From NCBI RefSeq assembly GCF_001500045.1, contig NZ_LQIX01000008.1, forward strand, positions 54,866 through 118,865: a stretch of 64,000 nt of DNA, read 5' to 3'. The translations under genes were made by a program, and so were the position numbers. Position 1 is the stretch's first letter, and each line of letters starts with the position of its first letter. Below the pieces are notes generated by a model, which searched no databases, was not told the origin of the DNA, and was given only the letters and a program-made list of their open reading frames with translations. The DNA is from Mycobacterium sp. GA-1199 (GTDB lineage: Bacteria; Actinomycetota; Actinomycetes; Mycobacteriales; Mycobacteriaceae). Positions 25,230 through 33,744 of this stretch are shown here, in pieces.

Positions 25230-27112
25230 TGACTCGCACCGCCGAACGCGGCGCCACCACCCGGCCCGCCGCGACGCTGCTGCGGATCGCCACCGCGGGA
25301 TCGGTCGACGACGGCAAGTCGACCCTGATCGGGCGGCTGCTCTTCGACTCCAAGGCCGTCATGGAAGACCAACTGGCCTCCGTCGAGCGGACTTCCAAGG
25401 AACGCGGTCACGACTACACGGATCTGGCGTTGGTGACCGACGGCCTGCGGGCCGAGCGTGAACAGGGCATCACGATCGACGTCGCGTACCGCTACTTCGC
25501 TACGCCCAAGCGCAAATTCATCATCGCCGACACTCCGGGCCACATTCAGTACACCCGCAACATGGTGACGGGTACCTCCACCGCGCAATTGGCGATCGTC
25601 CTGGTCGACGCGCGCCACGGGTTGCTCGAGCAGTCCCGCCGCCACGCGTTCCTGGCGTCGCTGCTCGGCATCCGGCACATCGTGCTCGCGGTCAACAAGA
25701 TGGACCTGATCGGCTGGGACAGAGAGCGGTTCGAGAAGATCCGCGACGATTTCCACGACTTCGCCGCGCGCCTGGACATCCACGACGTGACGACGATTCC
25801 GCTGTCGGCGCTCAACGGCGACAACGTCGTCACCAAATCCGACAAGACGCCGTGGTACGAAGGTCCGCCGCTGCTGAGCCACCTCGAAGAGGTGTACATC
25901 GCCGGTGACCGCAACCTCGTCGACGTGCGGTTCCCGGTCCAGTATGTGATCCGCCCGCAGTCGCTGGAGCATCACGACCATCGCAGCTATGCGGGCACGG
26001 TCGCCAGCGGAGTGATGAAGGTCGGCGACGACGTCGTCGTGCTGCCCACCGGCCTGACGTCACGGATCGCGGCGATCGAGGGGCCCAGCGGACCGATCGA
26101 TGAAGCATTCCCCCCGATGGCGGTGGCGATCAGCCTCACCGACGACATCGACATCTCGCGCGGCGATCTCATCGCCCGGCCGAACAACCAACCGCGGGTG
26201 GCCCAGGAGTTCGACGCCACTGTCTGCTGGATGGCCGACGGCTCCGCCCTCGAACCCGGCCGCGACTACCTCATCAAGCACACCACCCGCACCACGCGGG
26301 CGCGGGTCACGGCGTTGGACTACCGCCTCGACGTCAACACGCTGCACCGGGACAAGGAAGTCACCGCGCTCAAACTCAATGAGCTGGGCCGTATCTCGCT
26401 GCGCACACAACAACCGTTGCTGCTCGACGAGTACAGCCGCAACGCCACCACCGGCTCGTTCATCCTGATCGACCCGAACACCAACGGCACGGTCGCCGCG
26501 GGAATGATCCTGCCGCAGGTGACCGCCCGCACCTCGAGCCCCAACACCGTCAGGCACGAGTCGCTGTGCAAGGCCGAGGACCGGCTGAGCAAGGGCCGGA
26601 CGGTGTGGTTCACCGGCCTGTCGGGCTCGGGCAAGTCGTCGGTGGCGATGCTCGTCGAGCAGAAGCTGATCGAAAAAGGCGTTCCCGCTTATGTTCTCGA
26701 CGGCGACAACCTGCGTCACGGCCTCAACGCCGACCTCGGCTTCTCGATGGCCGACCGCGCCGAGAACCAGCGCAGGCTCGCTCATGTGGCCGCGATCCTC
26801 GCCGATTCCGGGCAGGTTGTGCTGGTGCCCGCGATCAGCCCGCTCGAGGAACACCGTGCCCTGGCGCGACAAGTGACCAACGAAGCCGGGCTCGACTTCT
26901 TCGAGGTGTTCTGCGACACCCCGCTGGAGGACTGCGAGCGACGCGACCCGAAAGGCTTGTACGCCAAGGCCCGCTCCGGGGAGATCACCCACTTCACCGG
27001 TATCGACAGCCCCTATCAGCGGCCCAAGAACCCCGACCTGAGGTTGACGCCCGACCGCGATCCCGAGGAGCTCGCCGACTTGGTCATCGAGCTGCTGGAA
27101 AGCGGGCAGTGA
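25229..27112 (+). CDS. cysN: Bifunctional CysN/CysC: ATP sulfurylase GTPase and APS kinase
   Basis: This 627-residue fusion has two parts. The N-terminal CysN part (about 1-440) is an EF-Tu-like GTPase with G1 GSVDDGKST (24-32), DTPGH and NKMD, coupling GTP hydrolysis to APS synthesis by CysD. The C-terminal CysC part is an APS kinase with P-loop GLSGSGKS from residue 462, DGDNLRHGLN, and FCDTPLEDCERRDPKGLYAKARSGEI, making phosphoadenylyl sulfate (PAPS) for reduction or sulfation. The same fusion occurs in M. tuberculosis. The ATG overlaps the cysD stop and its stop overlaps the cysQ GTG. Confidence 0.96.
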   Translation: MTRTAERGATTRPAATLLRIATAGSVDDGKSTLIGRLLFDSKAVMEDQLASVERTSKERGHDYTDLALVTDGLRAEREQGITIDVAYRYFATPKRKFIIADTPGHIQYTRNMVTGTSTAQLAIVLVDARHGLLEQSRRHAFLASLLGIRHIVLAVNKMDLIGWDRERFEKIRDDFHDFAARLDIHDVTTIPLSALNGDNVVTKSDKTPWYEGPPLLSHLEEVYIAGDRNLVDVRFPVQYVIRPQSLEHHDHRSYAGTVASGVMKVGDDVVVLPTGLTSRIAAIEGPSGPIDEAFPPMAVAISLTDDIDISRGDLIARPNNQPRVAQEFDATVCWMADGSALEPGRDYLIKHTTRTTRARVTALDYRLDVNTLHRDKEVTALKLNELGRISLRTQQPLLLDEYSRNATTGSFILIDPNTNGTVAAGMILPQVTARTSSPNTVRHESLCKAEDRLSKGRTVWFTGLSGSGKSSVAMLVEQKLIEKGVPAYVLDGDNLRHGLNADLGFSMADRAENQRRLAHVAAILADSGQVVLVPAISPLEEHRALARQVTNEAGLDFFEVFCDTPLEDCERRDPKGLYAKARSGEITHFTGIDSPYQRPKNPDLRLTPDRDPEELADLVIELLESGQ

Positions 27113-27840
27113 GCGATCACGAGCTCGCCGGCCGGCTGGCGACGGCGGCAGGCAGGCTACTGCTCGACATCCGCGAAGAGCTTGCCGACGCGACTGCCGC
27201 TGAGCGAAAGTCCGCTGGGGACAAACGGTCCCACGACTTCCTGACCGAGGCGCTGGCTGCCGAGCGGCCGGATGACGCGGTGCTGTCGGAGGAGGGCGCC
27301 GACGATCCTGTGCGCTTGACCGCCGAACGCGTCTGGATCGTCGACCCCCTCGACGGTACCCGGGAATTCTCCGAACTCGGACGCGACGACTGGGCGGTGC
27401 ACGTTGCGCTCTGGGAGGCAGGAGATCTGGTCGCCGGGGCGGTCGCTCTTCCGGCGCAGGGCATCACGCTGGCCACCCCGACGGTCACGCCACCGCCGCC
27501 GCAACCCGAAACCCCGCGGATCGTCGTGTCCCGCACGCGGCCGCCGGCCATCGCGCTCGCGGTGCGCGACGCGCTGGGCGGGACATTGGTGGAGATGGGC
27601 TCGGCCGGAGCGAAGGTCGCCTCCGTCGTGCAGGGTCTCTCGGATGTGTACGTGCACGCCGGAGGCCAGTACGAGTGGGACTCGGCGGCCCCGGTCGCCG
27701 TCGCCCGCGCCGCCGGACTGCACACCTCCCGCATCGACGGCTCACCGCTGCGCTACAACCGGCCCGATCCGCTGCTGCCCGACCTGGTGGTGTGCCGGCC
27801 CGAACTGGCCGACGCCGTGCTCGCCGTCACGCGTGATTGA
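27109..27840 (+). CDS. cysQ: 3'(2'),5'-bisphosphate nucleotidase CysQ-type
   Basis: This 243-residue member of the inositol monophosphatase superfamily has metal-binding Glu61-Glu62 (LSEEGADD) and the motif WIVDPLDGT (76-84, with Asp79 and Asp82), plus the late [19 protein letters not shown]. CysQ enzymes dephosphorylate 3'-phosphoadenosine 5'-phosphate (PAP) and PAPS, clearing the by-product of sulfate assimilation. The GTG start overlaps the cysNC stop (GTGA). In M. tuberculosis cysQ is Rv2131c, elsewhere in the genome, so its place in this operon is informative: activation and PAP(S) removal are made together. An inositol phosphatase activity cannot be ruled out. Confidence 0.88.
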   Translation: MSDHELAGRLATAAGRLLLDIREELADATAAERKSAGDKRSHDFLTEALAAERPDDAVLSEEGADDPVRLTAERVWIVDPLDGTREFSELGRDDWAVHVALWEAGDLVAGAVALPAQGITLATPTVTPPPPQPETPRIVVSRTRPPAIALAVRDALGGTLVEMGSAGAKVASVVQGLSDVYVHAGGQYEWDSAAPVAVARAAGLHTSRIDGSPLRYNRPDPLLPDLVVCRPELADAVLAVTRD

Positions 27841-27848
27841 CTGAATCC

Positions 27849-28325
27849 ATGCGGATGTCGGCCAAAGCGGAGTACGCCGTCCGCGCGATGGTGCAACTGG
27901 CCACGGCCGACGACGGCGTCCTCGTCACCACCGACGACCTCGCCAAGGCGCAGGGCATTCCGCCGCAGTTCCTCGTCGACATCCTGTCTGCGCTACGCAC
28001 CGACCGCCTCGTGCGCAGCCACCGCGGCCGCGAGGGCGGCTACGAGTTGGCCCGCCCGGCTAAGGACATCAGCATCGCCGACGTGTTGCGCTGCATCGAC
28101 GGACCCCTTGCCAGCGTCCGTGACATCGGTCTGGGGGACCTGCCCTATACGGGCCCGACGACGCCGCTGACCGACGTCTGGCGTGCGCTGCGCGCGAGCA
28201 TGCGATCGGTGCTCGAACAGACCAGCGTCGCCGACGTGGCCGCCGATGCGCTGCCCAAGCACGTCCGCAAACTCGCCGACGACTACCGCGATCAGGAGAC
28301 CAAGCGCGGCCACTCGCTCAACTGA
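27849..28325 (+). CDS. Rrf2-family transcription regulator (Rv1287-like)
   Basis: This 158-residue regulator begins [18 protein letters not shown], the Rrf2 winged-helix start, with the recognition region [34 protein letters not shown]. It has a single Cys (LRCIDG), so it cannot bind an Fe-S cluster through three cysteines as IscR or NsrR do; a CymR-like role in sulfur control is more likely. It ends the cysD operon, nine bases after cysQ, matching Rv1287 after cysDN. A palindrome over the operon's transcription start is a possible target. An ATG two codons later (27855) is an alternative start. Confidence 0.9.
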   Translation: MRMSAKAEYAVRAMVQLATADDGVLVTTDDLAKAQGIPPQFLVDILSALRTDRLVRSHRGREGGYELARPAKDISIADVLRCIDGPLASVRDIGLGDLPYTGPTTPLTDVWRALRASMRSVLEQTSVADVAADALPKHVRKLADDYRDQETKRGHSLN

Positions 28326-28334
28326 CGTCGCGGG

Positions 28335-28727
28335 TCAGTCCGCGCCGGATCCGTAGGGGCGGGTGATGATCTCGAGGTAGTGGCCCGACGGATCCCGGAA
28401 GTAGACTCCGCGACCGCGGTCGTTGTGGTTGATCTCGCCGGGGCGCATGCCCCGCGGATCGGCCCAGTGCTGCAGGCCTCGCGCCACGATGCGGTCATAG
28501 ATCTCGGAGAACTCGTCTTCGGACACCAGGAATGCGTAGTGCTGCGGGCGGATCTCCTCATCCGGGCCGACATGGGCGTAATCGAGGCTGGCGTCGTGCG
28601 CCAGGTCCACGACCAGAAAATGGGCGAACTCGCGGGCAGGGGGCAACCCGAACAACTCGGTGAAGAACCGGGCCGACTCCTCGCGGTTTTTGGTGGCCAC
28701 GATGGTGTGGTTGAACGTGATGGCCAT
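28335..28727 (-). CDS. VOC-family (glyoxalase-like) protein
   Basis: This 130-residue protein has a single vicinal-oxygen-chelate fold built of two beta-alpha-beta-beta-beta halves. First half: FNHTIVATKNREESARFFTELFGLP. Second half: HYAFLVSEDEFSEIYDRIVARGLQ, ending with FRDPSGHYLEIITRPYG. Metal ligands are plausible (His7, His-Tyr near 63, Glu near 121), so it may be a lyase, dioxygenase or resistance protein; the substrate is unknown. It is convergent with the Rrf2 gene and divergent from the nitronate monooxygenase gene. Confidence 0.85.
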   Translation of the reverse strand: MAITFNHTIVATKNREESARFFTELFGLPPAREFAHFLVVDLAHDASLDYAHVGPDEEIRPQHYAFLVSEDEFSEIYDRIVARGLQHWADPRGMRPGEINHNDRGRGVYFRDPSGHYLEIITRPYGSGAD

Positions 28728-28766
28728 ACCGATTCAGTCAACCACCGCGGTGGCGACCCGACAACG

Positions 28767-29795
28767 ATGCACGATGGACCCGTGACGTTCGACTTCTCAG
28801 ACCTCGAACATCCCGTCGTCGTGGCCCCGATGGCCGGTGGCCCCTCCACCCCGGAACTCGCCGCCGCCGGCACAGATGCGGGCGGCCTGGGTTTCATCGC
28901 CGCCGGTTACCTGAGCGCCGAGGTGTTCGGCGAACGCCTCAGTGCGGCGCAGCGCCTGACAACAGGTCCGGTGGGCGCCAACCTGTTCGCATCGCAACCC
29001 AGCGCGGCCGACCCCGAGGCCATCGCGCGTTATGCGCAGGCGCTCACCCGCGACGCCGAACGCTACGGCGCGAGACTCGGTGAGCCCCGATTCGACGACG
29101 ACGCCTGGGCGGCCAAGTTCGACGTCCTGCTCGACCTGCGACCCGCGGTGGCGTCGTTCACCTTCGGCCTGCCCAGCGCCGAGGAGATCCAGCGGTTGCG
29201 CGCCGCCGGCATCACCACGGTCGGCACCGTGACCACGCTCGCCGAGGCGCGGCAGGCGGTCGCCCACGGTGTCGATGCGGTGGCCGCGCAGGGTCCCGGC
29301 GCCGGAGGACACCGCGGCACCTTCGACCCGACCGCCCGGCCGTCAGAGGTCCCGCTGGACGACCTGCTGGCATCGGTGATGGCCAACGTCGACGTGCCCG
29401 TCGTCGCCGCGGGAGGTCTCATGACCGCCGAGGACGTCGCGCGGGTCCGGCACGTGGGCGCGGTGGCCGCACAACTGGGCACCGCGTTCCTGCTCGCCGA
29501 CGAGGCGGGCAGCAGCGCCGTGCACCGTGCGGCGTTGCAGGATGGTGAGTTCACCGAAACCGTTGTGACGAAGGCGTTCTCGGGTCGTTACGCACGGGGT
29601 CTGCGGAACCGGTTCGTCAAGGATCACGAACACGAGGCGCCGTTGGGATACCCCGAAGTGCACTACCTGACCAGCCCGCTGCGGGCGGCGGCGGTGCGCG
29701 CGGGTGATCCGCACGGGGTGAACGTGTGGGCGGGCACTGGTTTCCGCGCCGCCGCGCCGGGTTCGGTGGCCGACATCATCAGCAGGCTCACCTGA
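28767..29795 (+). CDS. Nitronate monooxygenase-like FMN enzyme
   Basis: This TIM-barrel flavoprotein of about 342 residues is of the nitronate monooxygenase family. Signs are HPVVVAPMAGGPSTPELAAA at the N-terminus, GPVGANLF, the phosphate-binding and active-site region QGPGAGGHRG, then VPVVAAGGLMTAEDV and GTAFLLADEA. The enzyme would oxidise alkyl nitronates using FMN and oxygen; some relatives are dehydrogenases of other substrates. Start choice is open: ATG 28767 adds MHDGP before VTFDFSD, and GTG 28782 is the alternative. It is convergent with the next VOC gene. Confidence 0.88.
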   Translation: MHDGPVTFDFSDLEHPVVVAPMAGGPSTPELAAAGTDAGGLGFIAAGYLSAEVFGERLSAAQRLTTGPVGANLFASQPSAADPEAIARYAQALTRDAERYGARLGEPRFDDDAWAAKFDVLLDLRPAVASFTFGLPSAEEIQRLRAAGITTVGTVTTLAEARQAVAHGVDAVAAQGPGAGGHRGTFDPTARPSEVPLDDLLASVMANVDVPVVAAGGLMTAEDVARVRHVGAVAAQLGTAFLLADEAGSSAVHRAALQDGEFTETVVTKAFSGRYARGLRNRFVKDHEHEAPLGYPEVHYLTSPLRAAAVRAGDPHGVNVWAGTGFRAAAPGSVADIISRLT

Positions 29796-29799
29796 GGCG

Positions 29800-30219
29800 T
29801 CACTTCGGGGCGGTCAACTCCAACGCGATGTTGTCCGGATCGCGGAATTCGAGGATGTACATCGGCCCGATGTCCTTGATCGGCTCGTGTGCCACCCCGA
29901 GAGAGTCGAGATGACTTTCCGCCGAGTCGAGTTCGTCCTTGCTGGTCAACCGGAACGCGACGTGGTCGAGACCCGTGCGGTTCTCGTCGAACGCGTCGGT
30001 GCTCATGGCCGCCGGTCGCAAGCCCACAAGCACACCACCGAGGTCGTAGATGACGCCGCCGTACAGAAAGCTGAGCGCCTGGCGGGTTGCCGCGTCGGCG
30101 CCCTCGGGAAGCTCGATGAAGACGCTCCAGCCGAACACCGCCTCGTAGAACTCGCGCGACCGCTCGATGTCGGTCACGGTCAGCCGGATGTGTGCGACGG
30201 ACGTCGTGGTGATCGCCAT
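29800..30219 (-). CDS. VOC-family (glyoxalase-like) protein
   Basis: This 139-residue protein has two VOC half-motifs. First: VAHIRLTVTDIERSREFYEAVFGW, with a possible metal His at position 10. Second: LDHVAFRLTSKDELDSAESHLDSLGV, ending MYILEFRDPDNIALELTAPK, with Glu in the usual ligand place. It is not closely similar to the VOC protein at 28335-28727, so the two are not recent duplicates. Substrate and reaction are unknown. The gene is divergent from the following F420/FMN oxidoreductase across 35 bases. Confidence 0.85.
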   Translation of the reverse strand: MAITTTSVAHIRLTVTDIERSREFYEAVFGWSVFIELPEGADAATRQALSFLYGGVIYDLGGVLVGLRPAAMSTDAFDENRTGLDHVAFRLTSKDELDSAESHLDSLGVAHEPIKDIGPMYILEFRDPDNIALELTAPK

Positions 30220-30241
30220 GTCCCCATGCTGCCAGCCGTGC

Positions 30242-30247
30242 CAGAAT
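30242..30247 (+). promoter_or_regulatory. -10 element for a leaderless LLM oxidoreductase transcript
   Basis: CAGAAT lies seven bases before the GTG at 30255; there is no RBS, so the transcript is probably leaderless. This supports GTG 30255 over ATG 30267. Confidence 0.35.
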
Positions 30248-30254
30248 CGCCGTC

Positions 30255-31151
30255 GTGCAAATCGGGATGACGCTGCCGGTCATGGAAGCCGACCTTGATG
30301 CCGAGACGCTGCAGACGTGGGCTCGGGTGATCGACGGCGGACCCTTCTCGTCGCTGTGCTGGGGGGAGCGCATCGCGTTCGACAACCCGCACTCGCTGAC
30401 ACTGCTCGGGGCGCTCGCCGCGTGGACGGATCGGGTCCGTTTGGTGACCACCGTGGTGGTCCCGCAGCTGCACGACCCCGTGATGCTGGCCAAGGCGCTG
30501 GCCACCGGCGACATGCTCTGCGGCGGCCGATTGACGGTGGGTCTCGGCGTCGGCGGCAGGGAAGAGGACTACCGCGCCGTCGGCGCGGACCCGGCCGACC
30601 AGACCATGCGCGGGATGGCCGATCGCGTCGCGGTGATGCGCAGGGTCTGGGCGGGCGAGAAGGTCACCGAATCCGTTCTTCCCGTCGGACCGGCGCCACT
30701 GCAGCCCGGCGGCCCGAGGTTGGTGGTCGGCACGATCGGACCCAAGACGGTACGCAGCGCCGCACAGTGGGCCGACGGGCTGGCGGGTACGACGCTCGAT
30801 CTGGACGTCGACAGGCAGAACGAGCTGTTCGATGTGGCCCGCGCCGCCTGGGCCGACGCCGGTAAGCCCGCACCGCACCTGGCGACGTCGTTCTGGTTCG
30901 CGATCGGCGAGGGTGACCGACCGCGCGAGCAGGTACACCGGCATCTGCGGCGCTACATGAACTGGATCCCCGCCGACGTGGTCGATGCGATGGCGCCTGC
31001 GACCGGCTGGGCGGGCACTGAACGAGAGCTGCTCGACGTCTTGCGCCGGTTCCGCGACATCGGCACCGACGAGATTCATCTGATTCCAACCAGTTCGGAT
31101 GTCGACCAGGTGCGCAGGGTCGCCGACGTCGTCAAAGAATTCGCGGCGTAG
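30255..31151 (+). CDS. Luciferase-like (LLM class) F420/FMN-dependent oxidoreductase
   Basis: This 298-residue enzyme has the luciferase-like TIM barrel. It opens VQIGMTLPVMEADLD, continues LTLLGALAAWTDRVRLVTTVVVPQLHDPVMLAKALATGDMLCGGRLTVGLGVGGREEDYRAVG, and ends RFRDIGTDEIHLIPTS. This form is typical of the mycobacterial F420-dependent group (LLM class), which use reduced F420 or FMN; which cofactor is used here is not certain. The substrate is unknown. It belongs to a group of single flavin enzymes and VOC proteins that fill this accessory stretch, without a clear shared pathway. Confidence 0.87.
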   Translation: MQIGMTLPVMEADLDAETLQTWARVIDGGPFSSLCWGERIAFDNPHSLTLLGALAAWTDRVRLVTTVVVPQLHDPVMLAKALATGDMLCGGRLTVGLGVGGREEDYRAVGADPADQTMRGMADRVAVMRRVWAGEKVTESVLPVGPAPLQPGGPRLVVGTIGPKTVRSAAQWADGLAGTTLDLDVDRQNELFDVARAAWADAGKPAPHLATSFWFAIGEGDRPREQVHRHLRRYMNWIPADVVDAMAPATGWAGTERELLDVLRRFRDIGTDEIHLIPTSSDVDQVRRVADVVKEFAA

Positions 31152-31224
31152 GGCGATTGGCGGGCGTACTCGCCGCAGTGGCAGGATGGGACCGTCGGGG
31201 AAGTCGTGAGGGCCCGGTCGCGTT

Positions 31225-31248
31225 GGAACGCACTATCGAGCGTCCGTT
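31225..31248 (+). promoter_or_regulatory. ECF-sigma-like promoter before the His-rich peptide gene
   Basis: GGAAC (31225-31229) and CGTT (31245-31248) resemble the -35 and -10 of SigE/SigH-type promoters, 15 bp apart, slightly short. The site is 34 bases before the ATG at 31282. Confidence 0.25.
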
Positions 31249-31281
31249 GCGGCGGCGGGCAGACAGCCGAGAGGAATCACG

Positions 31282-31542
31282 ATGACGATGACAGTCAGGA
31301 AAAAGATCGCGACCACAGCCGTGATGGCCGGTGCGTTCGCGTTCGCGTCCGTCGGTGTGGGCGCGGGCCAGGCGATGGCCCACGACGACTGGTGGTGGGA
31401 GCCGCCGGGTCCGGTGCATGTCCACGTTCCGAAGGTCCCGCCGGTGCACATCCACGTTCCGAAGCCGCCGCCGCCCGGACATATCGCCCACATACCCGGT
31501 GTCCCGCCGCCAGGGCACTGGAACAAGCCGTGGAAGTGGTGA
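31282..31542 (+). CDS. Small secreted His/Pro/Trp-rich protein
   Basis: This 86-residue protein has a clear signal peptide (RKKIATTAVMAGAFAFASVG, cleavage likely after QAMA). The mature 50-odd residues are almost only Pro, His, Trp, Val, Gly and Lys: HDDWWWEPPG, then the near-repeats VHVHVPKVP and VHIHVPKPP, then PGHIAHIPGVPPPGHWNKPWKW. There is no cysteine. The alternating His pattern could bind Zn, Cu or Ni, and the Trp/Pro content suggests a cell-wall or surface location, but neither is shown. The RBS gagaggaat lies before the ATG. Function unknown. Confidence 0.65.
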   Translation: MTMTVRKKIATTAVMAGAFAFASVGVGAGQAMAHDDWWWEPPGPVHVHVPKVPPVHIHVPKPPPPGHIAHIPGVPPPGHWNKPWKW

Positions 31543-31555
31543 AGGTCGGCCGCCT

Positions 31556-31999
31556 CTAGAACTTGAGGTGGTGGCTGGTGTCGCCGACCTGGTCGACGAA
31601 CATGGTGCGGCTGTCGAACCACCATGTGCCATCGACGCGGTGGAAGGTGTCGCGGTAGCGGCCGGTCACGATGATCTGCAGTGGCAGATCGGGTGTGGCC
31701 TGTGTGACGCAGTAGTAGGCGCTACCGCGGCCCGTTCCGGCGTCCTCGTCGACGTGGACCGTCACATTCGTGGTGAGGTGTTTGGTCTTGGGAGTGCCGT
31801 CGTCGTACAGACGCACCGCCATCTCGAACATCTGCCGCACCCGGGTCGCACCCTCGAAAACCGTGTCCGGGGGCCCGTTCTCGACGGCGCGGATCCGACC
31901 GTAGGTGAACAGTGCGCCGACACCGTCGAAATCGCCGGAATCGATTCGCTCGGCGTAGGCGTAGACGAGATTCTCGATCTCGCGGGCGGAGTCGCTCAT
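31556..31999 (-). CDS. SnoaL/NTF2-like family protein
   Basis: This 147-residue protein has a cone-shaped NTF2-like fold. The N-terminal helix region (REIENLVYAYAERIDSGDFDGVGALFT) is characteristic of SnoaL-like dehydratase, dioxygenase-small-subunit and steroid isomerase relatives. A beta-sheet follows with KHLTTNVTVHVDED, and the C-terminus reads DTFHRVDGTWWFDSRTMFVD. Asp/His residues at usual catalytic places suggest an enzyme, but the family is functionally diverse. It is convergent with the His-rich peptide gene and divergent from the SDR gene. Confidence 0.82.
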   Translation of the reverse strand: MSDSAREIENLVYAYAERIDSGDFDGVGALFTYGRIRAVENGPPDTVFEGATRVRQMFEMAVRLYDDGTPKTKHLTTNVTVHVDEDAGTGRGSAYYCVTQATPDLPLQIIVTGRYRDTFHRVDGTWWFDSRTMFVDQVGDTSHHLKF

Positions 32000-32063
32000 C
32001 GGCGAGAAGACAACCAGCGCCGATGCGTGGTGTCAACGAAGGTGGAGGCTCGGCCGCATCGCC

Positions 32064-32069
32064 TAACCT
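32064..32069 (+). promoter_or_regulatory. -10 element for a leaderless SDR transcript
   Basis: TAACCT lies six bases before the GTG at 32076, and no RBS is present. The same hexamer precedes the oppB leader ORF. Confidence 0.35.
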
Positions 32070-32075
32070 CACACG

Positions 32076-32966
32076 GTGGCTACGAATTGGTCGCCGAGTC
32101 GGCTCGGCAATCTGAGCGGAAAACGGATCATCGTCACGGGGGCCACCAACGGAGTCGGCCTGGCGACGGCGCGCGCGCTGGTCGGTGCCGGCGCGCAGGT
32201 GATCCTCGCGGTGCGCAACCCCGATTTGGGCGCACAACGAGCCGCTGAGATGGGCGGCGCAACGACGGTGATCAAACTCGACCTGGCCGATCAGTCGTCG
32301 GTGCACGCCTTCCCCGATCTGCTCGAGGGTGACGTCGACATCCTCATCAACAACGCGGGGCTCGTCGCGCAGAACCGTGGCCAAATTGTGGACGGCTTCG
32401 AGACGACGCTCGGCATTAACTTCCTGGGACCGTTCGCGTTGACCAATCTGCTCTTCGGGCGGGTGCGCTCGAAGATCATCAACGTGGGCTCGGATGCGCA
32501 CAGATCGGCGAGCATCAACTTCGACGACCCGCATCTGCGCTCCAGCAAATGGTCGGCGTTCCCGGCGTATGCCCGCTCGAAGTTGGCCGTGATGCTGTGG
32601 GGCCTCGAACTCGACCGCCGGCTGCGTGAGGCCGGCTCGCCGATCACCAGCTTCCTGACGCACCCCGGCTGGGTGGCGTCGAATCTGTCGAACGTCTCCG
32701 AGAAGCCGGCGATGGCCGCATTTCACGCAGTGGTCAAGGCGGCGGCCCGGGTGCTCGCCAACGATCTCGACGCGGGTGCGGCACCGACGCTCTACTGCAT
32801 CACCGAGCCGATTCCGCCCGGCAGCTATGTCGGCATCGACAGCAGGTACGGCTTGAAGGGTGCGCCGACGTTGAGCGGCCGGGGTGCCGTCGCTTGCGAT
32901 TACGACGACGCCAGAAGGCTCTGGGAGTTCGCCGAGAAGGAAACCGGCACGAGCCTGCCGATCTGA
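32076..32966 (+). CDS. Short-chain dehydrogenase/reductase
   Basis: This 296-residue classical-type SDR has cofactor-binding TGATNGVGLA at residues 21-30, AVRNPD after the second strand (favouring NADP by Arg), DLADQ, NNAG and the active-site region NVGSDAHRS followed by YARSKLAVMLWGLEL (Tyr and Lys of YxxxK). The C-terminus resembles retinol-dehydrogenase/WW-oxidoreductase-like SDRs common in mycobacteria. The substrate, probably a lipid or steroid alcohol/ketone, is not determinable. It starts with GTG directly behind a -10 element. Confidence 0.9.
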   Translation: MATNWSPSRLGNLSGKRIIVTGATNGVGLATARALVGAGAQVILAVRNPDLGAQRAAEMGGATTVIKLDLADQSSVHAFPDLLEGDVDILINNAGLVAQNRGQIVDGFETTLGINFLGPFALTNLLFGRVRSKIINVGSDAHRSASINFDDPHLRSSKWSAFPAYARSKLAVMLWGLELDRRLREAGSPITSFLTHPGWVASNLSNVSEKPAMAAFHAVVKAAARVLANDLDAGAAPTLYCITEPIPPGSYVGIDSRYGLKGAPTLSGRGAVACDYDDARRLWEFAEKETGTSLPI

Positions 32967-32984
32967 GCGGGGTGGGCCGCAAGG

Positions 32985-33263
32985 TCAGCGGCGGGGCTCG
33001 GTTTGCGACGTCCACGTGCGGCCGTCGAAATAGCGCATCGAGTTGGGGTCGTTCTGGTCCGGGTACCAGCCCGGCGCCAGACCGCCAGAGGGCGCCGGCT
33101 GCTGCACGATCGGTTGCTGCACCACCGGCGGTTCGGAGTGCGACCGTGGCCTTGGGGCGAGCGCGATACGCACGGCCCAGATGACCACGGCGATGATGAG
33201 GATGACGATCAACAACCAGATGATCGATTGAAGCGAACCGAAGAGATTGGTCAAGTCCGCCAT
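32985..33263 (-). CDS. Membrane protein with C-terminal DUF2510 domain
   Basis: This 92-residue protein has one transmembrane helix (SIIWLLIVILIIAVVIWAVRIAL, about 12-35), then a Ser/Pro/Gln-rich linker with the near repeat VVQQPIVQQP, and a C-terminal DUF2510 motif (LAPGWYPDQNDPNSMRYFDGRTWTSQ). DUF2510 is a short Trp-rich module found on many actinobacterial membrane proteins; it faces the cytosol if the N-terminus is outside. No function is known. It is convergent with the SDR gene. Confidence 0.8.
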   Translation of the reverse strand: MADLTNLFGSLQSIIWLLIVILIIAVVIWAVRIALAPRPRSHSEPPVVQQPIVQQPAPSGGLAPGWYPDQNDPNSMRYFDGRTWTSQTEPRR

Positions 33264-33363
33264 ATCGACTCCTCCCGTCGAATAGGACGACCGCGGGCAG
33301 TGTGCGATGACTACCCTCGCGGGTGGAGCAGCAAACGTGACCGAGTACTGAATAGAGCCGTGG

Positions 33364-33723
33364 CTACGCGCAGCAGCTCGGATCGAGCACCCGACACAAA
33401 GCGATCAAGGCGTCGCGGTTGGGCTGGTGGTAGACGTTCATGCCGCGTCGCTCGGATTCCACCAGGCCCGCCTTGCGCAGCTGCGTCAGATGATGACTCA
33501 CGGTCGACTCGGACAGGCCGACGTCGGCCGCGAGATCCCCGCTGCACAGTTCGCCCTCCGCCGCACTGAACAGCAGCGAAACCAACTTGACCCGCATGGG
33601 GTCGGCCAGCGCCTTGAGGCGCAGCGCGATACCCAGGGCGTCGTCGTCGTCGAGTCGGCCCGTTGCGACCGGCTCGCAGCACACGGGGGCGGAGATGTCG
33701 ACCATTGGCAGCGCTCTTGGCAT
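33364..33723 (-). CDS. ArsR/SmtB-family metalloregulator
   Basis: This 119-residue repressor has a winged-helix core: IALRLKALADPMRVKLVSLLF, then recognition helix SESTVSHHLTQLRKAGLVES and wing RRGMNVYHQP. Cysteines stand at 15-16 (VCCEP), 60 (GELCSGD), 110 and 117-118 (PSCCA). A Cys15-Cys16 pair combined with a Cys near 55-60 is the arsenite site known from Corynebacterium glutamicum ArsR, so As(III) or another thiophilic metal is the likely inducer. It is divergent from cadI across a gap with two inverted ATATATGTCA-type sites. No arsenite pump or arsenate reductase is adjacent. Confidence 0.88.
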   Translation of the reverse strand: MPRALPMVDISAPVCCEPVATGRLDDDDALGIALRLKALADPMRVKLVSLLFSAAEGELCSGDLAADVGLSESTVSHHLTQLRKAGLVESERRGMNVYHQPNRDALIALCRVLDPSCCA

Positions 33724-33744
33724 GAATCCAGCATGCCAGAGATA

